A stretch of DNA of 64,000 nt from Opacimonas sp002292215 (GTDB taxonomy: Bacteria; Pseudomonadota; Gammaproteobacteria; Enterobacterales; Alteromonadaceae). The stretch covers positions 2,046,001 to 2,110,000 of the forward strand of contig OX044360.1 of assembly GCA_943846745.1 (NCBI GenBank). The letters are read 5' to 3'. Positions 17,376 to 26,997 of this stretch are shown here, one piece after another (the first letter of the stretch is position 1; each line of letters opens with the position of its first letter). The notes under the pieces are model-generated. The model was not told the DNA's origin. It ran no database searches and saw nothing but the letters and a program-made list of their open reading frames with translations. Made by a program: the position numbers and the translations under genes.

Positions 17376-19265
17376 ATGTTTCACGAAAAAGCATACGATG
17401 TCATTGTAGTAGGTGGTGGTCATGCCGGCACCGAAGCTGCGCTTGCAGCTGCCCGAATGGGTGCACAAACCTTATTGTTAACGCATAACATGGATACATT
17501 AGGGCAAATGTCATGTAATCCAGCCATTGGTGGGATTGGGAAAGGACATCTAGTTAAAGAAATTGATGCACTTGGTGGTGCAATGGCTCATGCCATTGAT
17601 CTTGCAGGGATCCAATTTCGTACGCTAAATGCGTCAAAAGGCCCCGCAGTGCGCGCTACGCGCGCACAAGCCGACCGAGGGTTATATCGTAATGCCGTGC
17701 GCAATATGCTTGAGCATCAAGAAAACTTGACCATTTTTCAACAATCTTGTGATGATATTATCGTTGAGCAAGATCGCGTTACCGGTGTTGTAACGCAAAT
17801 GGGCTTAAAATTTAAAGCCAAAACTGTCGTTATCACGGTAGGCACATTTCTAGGTGGCACTATCCACATAGGATTAGAAAATTACAAAGGTGGTAGAGCC
17901 GGCGATCCTCCATCAATAGCACTTGCAGAACGCTTACGGGCATTACCATTCAGAGTTGATCGTCTAAAAACAGGTACTCCTGCACGGCTAGATGCACGAA
18001 CTTTAAACTACGATGTAATGCAACCTCAGCCCGGTGATACACCGTTGCCAGTATTTTCGTTTATGGGGAACGTTGATCAACATCCACGACAAATTCCCTG
18101 TTACATCACACATACCAATGAGCGTACCCACGAAATTATCCGGGGTGGATTAGACCGTTCACCCATGTATACTGGTGTCATCGAAGGAATTGGGCCACGT
18201 TATTGCCCAAGTATTGAAGATAAAATTAACCGTTTTTCGGATAAAGACTCACATCAAATTTTTGTTGAACCAGAGGGATTAAACTCAATAGAAATCTATC
18301 CAAATGGAATTTCAACATCATTGCCATTTGATGTGCAATTTAATTTGGTACGTTCGATTAAAGGATTTGAGAATGCACATATCATTCGTCCTGGATATGC
18401 GATTGAATATGACTTTTTTGACCCACGTGATCTTAAACAATCCTTAGAAACCAAGTTTATTGGCGGATTGTTTTTTGCTGGCCAAATCAATGGTACTACC
18501 GGTTACGAAGAAGCTGGAGCGCAAGGGTTAATCGCCGGAGCCAACGCAGCATTGCAAACTCAAGACAAAGAAGCGATCAGTTTGCGTCGTGATCAAGCCT
18601 ACATTGGTGTGTTAATTGATGATTTAGCTACTATGGGTACCAAAGAACCGTACCGCATGTTTACATCTCGAGCTGAATATCGATTATTGTTGCGTGAAGA
18701 CAACGCTGATATGCGTTTAACACCATTAGGGCGAGAAATTGGTTTGGTCGATGATGTACGTTGGGCAGCATTTAATGAAAAATTAGAACTAATTGAACTA
18801 GAAAGACAACGCTTGAAAGGACAATGGATCCATCCGCATCATGCAGCCGTTCCGCTGCTAAATCCGATGCTAAAAAATCCAATAAATCGTGAACATTCTC
18901 TTGAAGAAATGATCCGTAGACCGGAAATGACTTATGCCAAGCTAATGGATATAGAGGGTTTAGGCCCTGGTTTGACACATCAACAAGCGGCTGAGCAGGT
19001 TGAAATTCAAATTAAATATGCCGGTTACATTGAACGTCAAAAAGATGAAATAGCCAAAACACAACGTCATGAAATGACATTGTTACCACCACAATTTGAT
19101 TATTCGCAAATTTCAGGATTATCCAATGAGGTGGTCGCAAAATTAACGGATGCGCGTCCAGAAACCTTAGGCAAAGCATCACGCATTTCAGGGATCACGC
19201 CTGCGGCGATTTCATTGCTCTTGGTATATTTGAAAAAACATAACATGCTGCGAAAGTCTGCATAA
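17376..19265 (+). CDS. mnmG: tRNA uridine-5-carboxymethylaminomethyl modification enzyme MnmG
   Basis: FAD-dependent partner of MnmE in U34 modification. The 629 residues match the family (E. coli 629). The FAD dinucleotide fold is at the N-terminus (VVGGGHAGTEAALAAARMG), then SCNPAIGGIGKGHLV; GTFLGGTIHIG and ARLDARTLN are family signatures, and the C-terminal helical MnmE-binding part ends RKSA. It is the first gene clockwise of the origin and probably starts the run into rsmG-parA-parB. Confidence 0.97.
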   Translation: MFHEKAYDVIVVGGGHAGTEAALAAARMGAQTLLLTHNMDTLGQMSCNPAIGGIGKGHLVKEIDALGGAMAHAIDLAGIQFRTLNASKGPAVRATRAQADRGLYRNAVRNMLEHQENLTIFQQSCDDIIVEQDRVTGVVTQMGLKFKAKTVVITVGTFLGGTIHIGLENYKGGRAGDPPSIALAERLRALPFRVDRLKTGTPARLDARTLNYDVMQPQPGDTPLPVFSFMGNVDQHPRQIPCYITHTNERTHEIIRGGLDRSPMYTGVIEGIGPRYCPSIEDKINRFSDKDSHQIFVEPEGLNSIEIYPNGISTSLPFDVQFNLVRSIKGFENAHIIRPGYAIEYDFFDPRDLKQSLETKFIGGLFFAGQINGTTGYEEAGAQGLIAGANAALQTQDKEAISLRRDQAYIGVLIDDLATMGTKEPYRMFTSRAEYRLLLREDNADMRLTPLGREIGLVDDVRWAAFNEKLELIELERQRLKGQWIHPHHAAVPLLNPMLKNPINREHSLEEMIRRPEMTYAKLMDIEGLGPGLTHQQAAEQVEIQIKYAGYIERQKDEIAKTQRHEMTLLPPQFDYSQISGLSNEVVAKLTDARPETLGKASRISGITPAAISLLLVYLKKHNMLRKSA

Positions 19266-19295
19266 ATTTTTTGCATCAGCAATAAGGCGCAGTAA

Positions 19296-19958
19296 ATGAC
19301 TCAACAGTCACCAGAATTACAAGCACAAGATCAACAACTTGTGCAAAAATTACAATTTTTGATCAGTAAAACGCAGCTAGTTGTGTCAGATGTGCAGCTA
19401 CAAAAATTAGTGATGTACATCGAAATGATGCACAAATGGAACAAAGCGTATAATTTAACTTCTATTCGCCAGATTGATGATATGTTAGTTAAGCATATCT
19501 TAGATTCCATAATAGTAGCCCCACTCCTCAAAGGTAAACGCTTTATCGATGTGGGAACTGGACCGGGATTACCTGGTATTCCACTTGCGATTATGCATCC
19601 TGACTATGAATTTGTATTGTTGGATTCATTAGGAAAACGCGTAAGATTTATGCAACAAGTGGCATATGGCCTAAAATTGAATAATATTTTACCGGTACAA
19701 TCACGGGTAGAAGAATACACAGACCCGCATGGATTCGATGGTGTGATATCACGAGCGTTTGCAAGTATAAAAGATATGTTGCACTGGTGCGGTCATTTGG
19801 TAAATACTAACGGGGAGTTCTTAGCGTTAAAAGGGCAATACCCAGAGAACGAACTAACCGATATGCCGGCAGGTTATGCACTAACTGAATGTGTACAACT
19901 GCATGTACCACAACTGATTGGTGATCGTCACTTGATCAGAATTAAATCAACCGCTTAA
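19296..19958 (+). CDS. rsmG: 16S rRNA (guanine-N7) methyltransferase RsmG
   Basis: Methylates G527 of 16S rRNA using SAM. The 220 residues have motif I FIDVGTGPGLPGIPLAI and the family block MHKWNKAYNLTSIR with the KHILDS following. Good Shine-Dalgarno (AAGG) before ATG 19296. About 30 bp after mnmG and 20 bp before parA, the classic origin-proximal order. Confidence 0.96.
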   Translation: MTQQSPELQAQDQQLVQKLQFLISKTQLVVSDVQLQKLVMYIEMMHKWNKAYNLTSIRQIDDMLVKHILDSIIVAPLLKGKRFIDVGTGPGLPGIPLAIMHPDYEFVLLDSLGKRVRFMQQVAYGLKLNNILPVQSRVEEYTDPHGFDGVISRAFASIKDMLHWCGHLVNTNGEFLALKGQYPENELTDMPAGYALTECVQLHVPQLIGDRHLIRIKSTA

Positions 19959-19978
19959 TCAGATAAAGAGAATGCCGC

Positions 19979-20767
19979 GTGGCTAAAATTATTGCAATAG
20001 CGAATCAGAAAGGTGGAGTAGGTAAAACCACGTCGACAGTGAACGTAGCAGCGTCCATGGCTGCAACTAAACGTCGGGTTTTATTGATCGATCTTGATCC
20101 GCAAGGAAATGCAACGACCGCCAGTGGTGTGTCTAAACACGATGTTGAAAACACGTGTTATGAATTACTCATCGAAGATAAACCTGCCAAAGAAGTGATC
20201 ATCACAGAAACAAGCGGAAAATATCATTTGATTGCAGGTAATTCAGATAATACCGCCGCCGAGGTCAAATTGATGGAGTTGTATGCACGAGAAGTTCGCT
20301 TGCGCAATGCGCTCGAGACGGTTCGTGATGATTATGATTTTATTTTTATTGATTGCCCGCCATCATTGTCACAGTTAACAGTGAATGCATTAGCCGCTGC
20401 CGATTCAGTGATTGTTCCCATGCAGTGTGAATATTATGCACTGGAAGGCTTAACGGAATTGATGGGCACAATTGAAAAATTAGCATCAGTTGTCAACAAA
20501 GATTTATGCATCGAAGGGATTTTACGAACGATGTATGATCCGCGTAATCGATTGGCCAATGATGTATCAGAACAACTAAAACGACATTTTGGAAAGCTGG
20601 TGTACCGCACAGTGATACCTCGCAATGTTCGTTTGGCAGAAGCACCCAGTTACGGTACACCAGTGATGTACTATGACAAATCTTCAACCGGTGCTAAGGC
20701 TTATCTGGCATTAGCAGGGGAAATTCTCCGTCGTAAAGACACCGTTGCCACACAAAAAATTGCATAG
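19979..20767 (+). CDS. parA: Chromosome partitioning ATPase ParA (Soj)
   Basis: Deviant-Walker ATPase that moves ParB-parS complexes on the nucleoid. The 262 residues start at GTG 19979. Walker A is KGGVGKTTS (11-19) with the signature lysine, A' is LIDLDPQGNAT, and B is FIFIDCPPSL. It lacks the N-terminal helix-turn-helix of plasmid type Ia ParA, so it is the chromosomal type. parB follows 13 bp later; two parS-like sites are in recF. Confidence 0.96.
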   Translation: MAKIIAIANQKGGVGKTTSTVNVAASMAATKRRVLLIDLDPQGNATTASGVSKHDVENTCYELLIEDKPAKEVIITETSGKYHLIAGNSDNTAAEVKLMELYAREVRLRNALETVRDDYDFIFIDCPPSLSQLTVNALAAADSVIVPMQCEYYALEGLTELMGTIEKLASVVNKDLCIEGILRTMYDPRNRLANDVSEQLKRHFGKLVYRTVIPRNVRLAEAPSYGTPVMYYDKSSTGAKAYLALAGEILRRKDTVATQKIA

Positions 20768-20780
20768 GAAATAATATAAA

Positions 20781-21668
20781 ATGGCTGGAAAAAGTAAAGG
20801 GTTAGGTCGAGGATTAGATGCGTTGTTAAGCACCTCGCGCAGCGCTGCCCCTGATGCAGTTAATTCTGATGGACAGCCTAGTTCCGTTTCTCTTGACGGC
20901 TCATTACGTCATATTCCAATCGAATTTTTACAACCGGGTAAGTATCAACCGCGCAAAGATATGTCGCCTGATGCCCTTGAAGAATTATCAACATCGATTA
21001 AAGCTCAAGGGATTATTCAACCGATAGTTGTTCGCAGTGTCGGAGAAAACAAGTATGAAATTATTGCAGGCGAACGTCGCTGGCGGGCATCGCAAATGGC
21101 AAAACTGCATGAAGTACCTTGTTTAATCAAAGAAGTGCCAGATGAAGCAGCCGTCGCGATTGCGCTAATTGAAAATATACAACGTGAAGATCTCAATGCG
21201 ATGGAAGAAGCCCAAGCGCTTGATCGCCTTATGAAAGAATTTGAATTAACTCACCAAGAAGTAGCCCAAGCAGTAGGTAAATCACGTACAACAGTCACCA
21301 ATTTATTACGCTTAAATTCGTTAACTGATGAAGTAAAAAAGTTGCTTGAGTACGGTGATATTGAAATGGGCCATGCCCGAACCTTACTCGCATTATCGGG
21401 AGAAACGCAAGTTGAAGCAGGCAAACATGTTGCTGGCAAAAGCCTTAGTGTGCGTGAAACTGAAAATTATGTGCGTAAATTACTCAATCCACCACCAGAA
21501 GCTGTAGCTAAACAAGTCGACCCGGATGTAGCACGTCTACAAACCGATCTAGCTGAAAAAATCGGTGCACACGTTAAAATCAATGCCAATAAGCAAGGCA
21601 AAGGCAAAGTCGTCATCGATTTTACTGATTTAGAACAATTAGACGGCATCTTAGGCTTTTTCAAGTAA
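20781..21668 (+). CDS. parB: Chromosome partitioning protein ParB (Spo0J)
   Basis: CTPase clamp that loads at parS. The 295 residues start GKSKGLGRGLDALL, a conserved ParA-stimulating N-terminus. The ParB/Srx domain contains QPRKDM, and GERRWRASQMAKL is the nucleotide-binding box; ENIQREDLNAMEEA follows, then the helix-turn-helix (EVAQAVGKSRTTVTNLLRL). The C-terminal dimer part is short and ends GILGFFK. No clear terminator after it. Confidence 0.96.
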   Translation: MAGKSKGLGRGLDALLSTSRSAAPDAVNSDGQPSSVSLDGSLRHIPIEFLQPGKYQPRKDMSPDALEELSTSIKAQGIIQPIVVRSVGENKYEIIAGERRWRASQMAKLHEVPCLIKEVPDEAAVAIALIENIQREDLNAMEEAQALDRLMKEFELTHQEVAQAVGKSRTTVTNLLRLNSLTDEVKKLLEYGDIEMGHARTLLALSGETQVEAGKHVAGKSLSVRETENYVRKLLNPPPEAVAKQVDPDVARLQTDLAEKIGAHVKINANKQGKGKVVIDFTDLEQLDGILGFFK

Positions 21669-21819
21669 TAAAAAGTCATTCAATTGGGCGTAAAAGTTTA
21701 CGACTTTGGATCTACTACTTTCACATTATCTAGGCTTTTAAAGGGCTTAAGTTCCTATTTACAGTACATTATCATCTAAATGTATGCACACCATCATAAT
21801 TATCATTGATCTTTATTAG

Positions 21820-21847
21820 TTGAAATAATCCACAGTCTCAGTATACT
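21820..21847 (+). promoter_or_regulatory. Probable sigma-70 promoter of the atp operon
   Basis: TTGAAA at 21820-21825, 16-bp spacer, TATACT at 21842-21847, about 40 bp before atpI in the 219-bp gap after parB. The spacer region contains TAATCCACA, one base from a DnaA box; its meaning is unclear. Confidence 0.5.
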
Positions 21848-21887
21848 TCCATCCGCTAAAGTTAGGATTTAATGTAAGAGAGTTAAT

Positions 21888-22271
21888 GTGGTGTATTCAA
21901 TGGTTGGTAAAGGTAAGATACTAGCCAAAAAGACATTCCAATTACAACTCTGTGTCATCGCGATTTGTTCGCTACTTTTCCTAGTTATTTTCAACACCTA
22001 TGCAGGCCTATCTTATTTGATTGGGGCTGGTATTAGTGTATTACCTAGCATGGTTTTTGCATTTTTCGCGTTCCGGTTTGCCGGCGCAACCAAAAAAGAG
22101 TTAGTGATGCAGAGCTTTAGCCAAGGCTCAAAACTAAAATTGGCAATGACAATTATATTATTTGTGATGGCATATCAATTAACACTGCTGCAACCGGTGT
22201 TCATGTTAATTGGATTTGCGATCACAACGGCGACGCATACCATTTGTATCATTTGGATGAGCAAGCGCTAA
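21888..22271 (+). CDS. atpI: ATP synthase subunit I
   Basis: Small membrane protein thought to help c-ring assembly. It has 127 residues and four hydrophobic segments (CVIAICSLLFLVIF; SYLIGAGISVLPSMVFAFFA; a third near 85; a fourth near 110). It is the first gene of the atp cluster. GTG 21888 is placed well behind AAGAGAG; ATG 21900 is the alternative and would shorten it by four residues. Confidence 0.88.
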   Translation: MVYSMVGKGKILAKKTFQLQLCVIAICSLLFLVIFNTYAGLSYLIGAGISVLPSMVFAFFAFRFAGATKKELVMQSFSQGSKLKLAMTIILFVMAYQLTLLQPVFMLIGFAITTATHTICIIWMSKR

Positions 22272-22303
22272 ACAACAATTTCTAATTAAACGTGGGTTAT
22301 ACA

Positions 22304-23137
22304 ATGGCATCTGAATATACGACTTCTGAATATATCCAACACCATTTAACCAATGCTGTCATGTGTACTACCGAAAATGGTATTGCATTCAACAAAGCTT
22401 GTAGCGATGCAGGTTTCTGGTCATGGCACATCGACACACTTTTGTGGTCAATTGGTTTGGGTGTTCTTTTCTTATGGGTTTTCACCAACGCTGCTCGCAA
22501 GGCAACAACAGGTGTTCCTACAAAAGGGCAAGCATTTATTGAAATGACCATTGAGTTTGTTAATTCAAACGTTAATGAGACCTTTCATGGTAAAAATGCC
22601 GTTATCGCACCATTAGCATTAACCATATTCGTATGGGTGTTATTGATGAACTTGATGGATTTAGTACCGGTTGATATTTTACCAACTATTGCTGGTTTCA
22701 TCGGATCGAGTGCATTTGGTATGGACCCGCATGATGTATACATGAAAGCGGTACCAACAACAGATTTAAACTTGACCTTTGCTTTAGCGTTAGGGGTGTT
22801 TTTCTTAATTATTTATTATTCAATTAAGATTAAAGGCATCAGCGGTTTCGTTAAGGAATTAACGATGCAACCGTTTAACCATTGGGCATTTATCCCAGTC
22901 AATTTCATTTTAGAATCAGTAACATTAATCGCTCGTCCGTTATCACTTGCCCTACGTTTGTTCGGTAACTTATATGCCAGTGAATTAATATTTATTCTAA
23001 TCGCAACTCTAGGTTTATGGCAGTTACCACTGCATTTCCCTTGGGCTGTATTCCACATTTTGGTTCTGCCGTTACAAGCGTTTATTTTCATGATGTTAAC
23101 CATCGTGTACTTAAGCTTGGCACATGAAGACCATTAA
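22304..23137 (+). CDS. atpB: F-type ATP synthase subunit a
   Basis: Fo stator channel subunit in the inner membrane. I chose ATG 22304 (MASEYTTSEYIQHH, 277 residues) over the upstream in-frame GTG 22292. The key block ARPLSLALRLFGNLYASELI contains the essential Arg (E. coli R210) and the proton-path residues. Several hydrophobic helices. 32 bp after atpI. Confidence 0.95.
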   Translation: MASEYTTSEYIQHHLTNAVMCTTENGIAFNKACSDAGFWSWHIDTLLWSIGLGVLFLWVFTNAARKATTGVPTKGQAFIEMTIEFVNSNVNETFHGKNAVIAPLALTIFVWVLLMNLMDLVPVDILPTIAGFIGSSAFGMDPHDVYMKAVPTTDLNLTFALALGVFFLIIYYSIKIKGISGFVKELTMQPFNHWAFIPVNFILESVTLIARPLSLALRLFGNLYASELIFILIATLGLWQLPLHFPWAVFHILVLPLQAFIFMMLTIVYLSLAHEDH

Positions 23138-23198
23138 TAGTTTTTTTTAACTTTAACTTTAACTTTAAACTTTAACTACGAAAACTCGGAGACATAAA

Positions 23199-23420
23199 AT
23201 GTTATATATCGCAGTTGCTCTACTAATCGGAATGGGTGCCCTAGGTACCGCTATTGGTTTCGGTATCTTAGGTGGTAAATTCTTAGAATCTGCTGCTCGC
23301 CAACCAGAACTTGCACCACAATTGCAAGTTAAAATGTTCATCGTAGCAGGTCTTATTGATGCTATCGCGATGATCGGTGTTGGTATCGCTCTTTACCTAT
23401 TGTTCGCGGTTGGTGCTTAA
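23199..23420 (+). CDS. atpE: F-type ATP synthase subunit c
   Basis: Proteolipid of the rotor ring, 73 residues, two transmembrane helices. The hairpin loop is ARQPEL and the ion-binding Asp is in GLIDAIAMIGVG. The carboxylate is Asp, and the Gln/Ser/Thr set expected for sodium binding is not evident, so a proton-driven enzyme is likely. Confidence 0.95.
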   Translation: MLYIAVALLIGMGALGTAIGFGILGGKFLESAARQPELAPQLQVKMFIVAGLIDAIAMIGVGIALYLLFAVGA

Positions 23421-23468
23421 TTTTATTAAACCCGAAAGTTTAGCGAACATTAAATAGGAGGAGTCGAC

Positions 23469-23939
23469 GTGAACATTAACGCCACTCTAATAGGTCAGGC
23501 AATCGCATTTGCTGTTTTTGTATGGTTCTGCATGAAGTTCGTGTGGCCACCACTACTAGGCGCAATTGAAGAGCGTCAGAAAATTATAGCCGATGGGCTA
23601 GAAGCTTCTGACCAAGCTGAAAAAGATCTAGCGGTTGCTCAAGCACAAGCTGCTGAACAACTTAAAGAAGCCAAAGCGCAAGCAGCGGAAATCATCGAGC
23701 AAGCCAAAAAGCGTGCCAAAGTCTTAGTTGACGAAGAAACGCAACGTGGTCACTCAGAGCGTGAGAATATCATTGCCCAGGGTTATGCTGAAATTGATGC
23801 TGAACGTAATCGTGCCAAAGAAGATTTGCGTAAGCAAGTATCTGCTTTAGCCATTGCTGGTGCTGAGAAAATATTAGCACGTGAAATCGATAAAGATGCG
23901 CAAGCCGACATTGTTGCAAAACTTGTCGACGAGCTATAA
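23469..23939 (+). CDS. atpF: F-type ATP synthase subunit b
   Basis: Peripheral stalk subunit, 156 residues. One N-terminal membrane helix (GQAIAFAVFVWFCMKFVWP) is followed by a long, Ala/Glu/Gln/Lys-rich coiled coil. GTG 23469 sits behind a strong AGGAGG. Length equals E. coli b (156). Confidence 0.95.
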   Translation: MNINATLIGQAIAFAVFVWFCMKFVWPPLLGAIEERQKIIADGLEASDQAEKDLAVAQAQAAEQLKEAKAQAAEIIEQAKKRAKVLVDEETQRGHSERENIIAQGYAEIDAERNRAKEDLRKQVSALAIAGAEKILAREIDKDAQADIVAKLVDEL

Positions 23940-23952
23940 GGGAGAATGAGCC

Positions 23953-24486
23953 ATGTCTGAATTGACTACCGTTGCTCGCCCTTACGCCAAAGCGGCTTTT
24001 GATTTCGCGGTCGAAAAACAAACCGTCGCCCAATGGCAAGAAATGCTGGTATTCGCTGGCGCTGTAGCACAGGATGCATCGATCAAAGAAATATTGAAAG
24101 GTGCCTACTCTGCGAGCAAGCTAGCTGAAATCTTTATCGGTGTTTGCGGTGAACAAATCGACGAAAATGGTCAAAACCTAATTAGGGTTTTGGCAGAGAA
24201 CAAACGCTTATCAGCATTACCTGATGTGGCTACGTTGTTTAGTCAGTATAAAGCTGAATTTGATAAAGAAATTGAAGTAGATGTCACATCTGCCATCAAA
24301 CTTACCAAAGCACAACAAACCAGTATCAGTGCAGCGCTAGAAAAACGTTTGTCACGCAAAGTAAATCTGATTTGTAACGTGGATAAGGCAATTGTAGCTG
24401 GCTTAATAATTAAAGCTGGCGATACAGTTATCGATGGTTCCATACAAACTAAATTAAACCGTCTAGCAGACGCGTTACAAGCATAA
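23953..24486 (+). CDS. atpH: F-type ATP synthase subunit delta
   Basis: Links F1 to the peripheral stalk; 177 residues as in E. coli. N-terminal TVARPYAKAAFDFAVEK and the C-terminal block IKAGDTVIDGSIQTKLNRL are diagnostic. GGGAGA precedes the ATG. Confidence 0.95.
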   Translation: MSELTTVARPYAKAAFDFAVEKQTVAQWQEMLVFAGAVAQDASIKEILKGAYSASKLAEIFIGVCGEQIDENGQNLIRVLAENKRLSALPDVATLFSQYKAEFDKEIEVDVTSAIKLTKAQQTSISAALEKRLSRKVNLICNVDKAIVAGLIIKAGDTVIDGSIQTKLNRLADALQA

Positions 24487-24499
24487 CGGGGATAAGAGC

Positions 24500-26041
24500 A
24501 TGCAACTTAATTCCACTGAAATTGCAGAACTAATCAAGCAACGCATTGAGAAGTTTGAAGTAGTAAGTGAAGCTCGAAATGAAGGTACCATTGTTGGTGT
24601 AACCGACGGTATCATCCGCATTACTGGCTTAGCAGCTGTAATGCAAGGAGAAATGATCGAGCTTCCTGGTGGCCGCTACGCTATCGCACTTAACTTAGAA
24701 CGAGATTCTGTTGGTGCAGTAGTAATGGGTCCATACCAGGATCTTCAAGAAGGCAATAAAGTACTTTCAACCGGTCGTATCCTAGAAGTACCAGTAGGCC
24801 CAGGTCTATTAGGTCGTGTAGTAAACACACTAGGTGAGCCAATCGATGGTAAAGGCGCAATCGAAGCTGCTGGTTTTGAGCCAGTAGAAAAAATTGCACC
24901 AGGCGTAATCGAGCGTCAATCAGTTGATCAACCAGTACAAACAGGCTACAAGTCTGTTGACTCGATGATCCCAATCGGTCGTGGCCAGCGTGAGCTAGTT
25001 ATCGGTGACCGTCAAACGGGTAAAACTGCATTAGCAATCGATGCCATCATCAATCAAAAAGATACAGGTATTAAATGTGTTTACGTAGCTATTGGCCAAA
25101 AAGCCTCTACTATTGCTAACGTAGTACGCAAACTAGAAGAGCACGGTGCCCTTGCTAACACGATTATCGTAGCAGCTTCTGCATCTGAGTCTGCAGCATT
25201 GCAGTACTTATCAGCATATTCTGGTTGTACCATGGGTGAATACTTCCGTGACCGCGGTGAAGATGCGTTAATCGTATATGATGACTTATCTAAGCAAGCT
25301 GTTGCGTATCGTCAAGTATCATTGCTACTTAAACGTCCTCCGGGTCGTGAAGCATACCCTGGTGACGTATTCTATCTTCATTCACGTTTACTTGAGCGTG
25401 CTGCTCGTGTTAACGCTGATTATGTTGAAAAATACACAAACGGTGAAGTTAAAGGTAAAACAGGTTCATTAACTGCTTTACCTATCATCGAAACGCAAGC
25501 CGGTGACGTATCTGCTTTCGTACCAACTAACGTAATCTCAATTACCGATGGTCAGATATTCTTAGAAACTGACTTGTTTAACGCGGGTATTCGCCCAGCT
25601 GTTAACGCAGGTATTTCAGTATCACGTGTTGGTGGTGCTGCACAAACTAAAATCATCAAAAAGTTAGGTGGCGGTATCCGTCTAGCCCTAGCTCAGTATC
25701 GTGAATTAGCGGCGTTCTCGCAATTTGCTTCTGATCTTGATGACGCAACACGTGCTCAATTAGAGCATGGTGAGCGCGCAACCGAACTAATGAAACAAAA
25801 CCAGTATGCTCCTTTATCGGTAGCAGACATGGCGTTGTCATTGTTCGCGATTGAGAAAGGTTTCTTAAAAAATGTCGAATTGAACAAAGTTCTAGACTTC
25901 GAAGCGTCTTTGCATTCATATATGAGTTCAGAGCATGCTGAGTTAGTCAAGACTATCAATGAGACTGGTAACTATAACGGCGACATTGAAAAGCAACTTA
26001 ACGATGCTTTAACTACGTTTGTAAACACACAATCATGGTAA
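24500..26041 (+). CDS. atpA: F-type ATP synthase subunit alpha
   Basis: Non-catalytic nucleotide-binding subunit of F1, 513 residues as in E. coli. Walker A GDRQTGKTA is at about 169-177; the ATP synthase signature PAVNAGISVSRVG is near the C-terminal third. Shine-Dalgarno GGGGATAAG. Confidence 0.97.
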   Translation: MQLNSTEIAELIKQRIEKFEVVSEARNEGTIVGVTDGIIRITGLAAVMQGEMIELPGGRYAIALNLERDSVGAVVMGPYQDLQEGNKVLSTGRILEVPVGPGLLGRVVNTLGEPIDGKGAIEAAGFEPVEKIAPGVIERQSVDQPVQTGYKSVDSMIPIGRGQRELVIGDRQTGKTALAIDAIINQKDTGIKCVYVAIGQKASTIANVVRKLEEHGALANTIIVAASASESAALQYLSAYSGCTMGEYFRDRGEDALIVYDDLSKQAVAYRQVSLLLKRPPGREAYPGDVFYLHSRLLERAARVNADYVEKYTNGEVKGKTGSLTALPIIETQAGDVSAFVPTNVISITDGQIFLETDLFNAGIRPAVNAGISVSRVGGAAQTKIIKKLGGGIRLALAQYRELAAFSQFASDLDDATRAQLEHGERATELMKQNQYAPLSVADMALSLFAIEKGFLKNVELNKVLDFEASLHSYMSSEHAELVKTINETGNYNGDIEKQLNDALTTFVNTQSW

Positions 26042-26102
26042 TCAATGAGCTCTAGTAAGGTAACTTACTGGAGCGTTTCGTTAGGTAATCGGAGAAATAG
26101 TC

Positions 26103-26963
26103 ATGGCTAGCGGTAAAGAAATTAAAGGTAAGATTGGGAGTATTAAGAATACTCAAAAGATTACCAGTGCGATGGAAATGATGGCTGCGTCTAAAATTAG
26201 AAAGGCGCAAAACCGCATGGCTTCTGGCCGCCCATATGCACAAAACATGCTAAAAGTGATTGGTCATATTGCCAATGGTAACCTCGAATATCGCCATCCA
26301 TATATGGAGGCGCGTGAGGTCAAACGTGTAGGTTACATCGTTGTTTCTACAGATCGTGGATTATGTGGGGGTCTTAACTCCAACTTATTCAAGAAAGTAG
26401 CAAGAGATGTAAAAGCACAACGCGATAACGGAGTTGAGGTTGCGTTTGCAGCATTAGGTTCAAAAGCAGTTGGGTTTTTCTCACGTTTTGGTGGTTCTGT
26501 ATTAGCTGCAGAATCAGGACTAGGTGATAAACCATCGGTTAGTGACGTGGTTGGGATTGTTCGAGTCATGCTAAATGCATACGACAAGGGCGAGCTTGAT
26601 CAGGTTAACTTAGTGTTCAATCATTTTGCGAGCACTATGGTACAAGAACCGGTGATCAATCAATTGTTACCTTTGCCTAAATCAGAAAACGAAAGCGTAC
26701 AACACCGCTGGGATTATATATACGAGCCGGATCCAAGAGATATTTTGGAAACATTAATGGTTCGTTACATTGAATCTCAGGTATATCAAGGCGTTGTTGA
26801 AAACATAGCTTCTGAGCAAGCAGCGAGAATGGTAGCGATGAAGGCGGCAACAGATAATGCCGGTAACTTAATCGACGAATTGCAACTGGTATACAACAAA
26901 GCACGTCAAGCTGCGATCACACAAGAGATTAGTGAGATTGTTGGCGGCGCGGCAGCGGTGTAG
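26103..26963 (+). CDS. atpG: F-type ATP synthase subunit gamma
   Basis: Central rotor shaft, 286 residues. Conserved N-terminus KIGSIKNTQKITSAMEMMAA and C-terminal signature block (MKAATDNAGNLIDELQLVYN) are present. It is 61 bp after atpA and 34 bp before atpD, with GGAG at the ribosome site. Confidence 0.96.
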   Translation: MASGKEIKGKIGSIKNTQKITSAMEMMAASKIRKAQNRMASGRPYAQNMLKVIGHIANGNLEYRHPYMEAREVKRVGYIVVSTDRGLCGGLNSNLFKKVARDVKAQRDNGVEVAFAALGSKAVGFFSRFGGSVLAAESGLGDKPSVSDVVGIVRVMLNAYDKGELDQVNLVFNHFASTMVQEPVINQLLPLPKSENESVQHRWDYIYEPDPRDILETLMVRYIESQVYQGVVENIASEQAARMVAMKAATDNAGNLIDELQLVYNKARQAAITQEISEIVGGAAAV

Positions 26964-26997
26964 GCAAAGGTTTAATAAGGTATATAGAGGACAAATT

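Noticed and set aside
17377..17392. Possible third parS at the mnmG start (TGTTTCACGAAAAAGC)
   Set aside because: Only the left half-site matches; 12 of 16 bases, with the palindrome lost.
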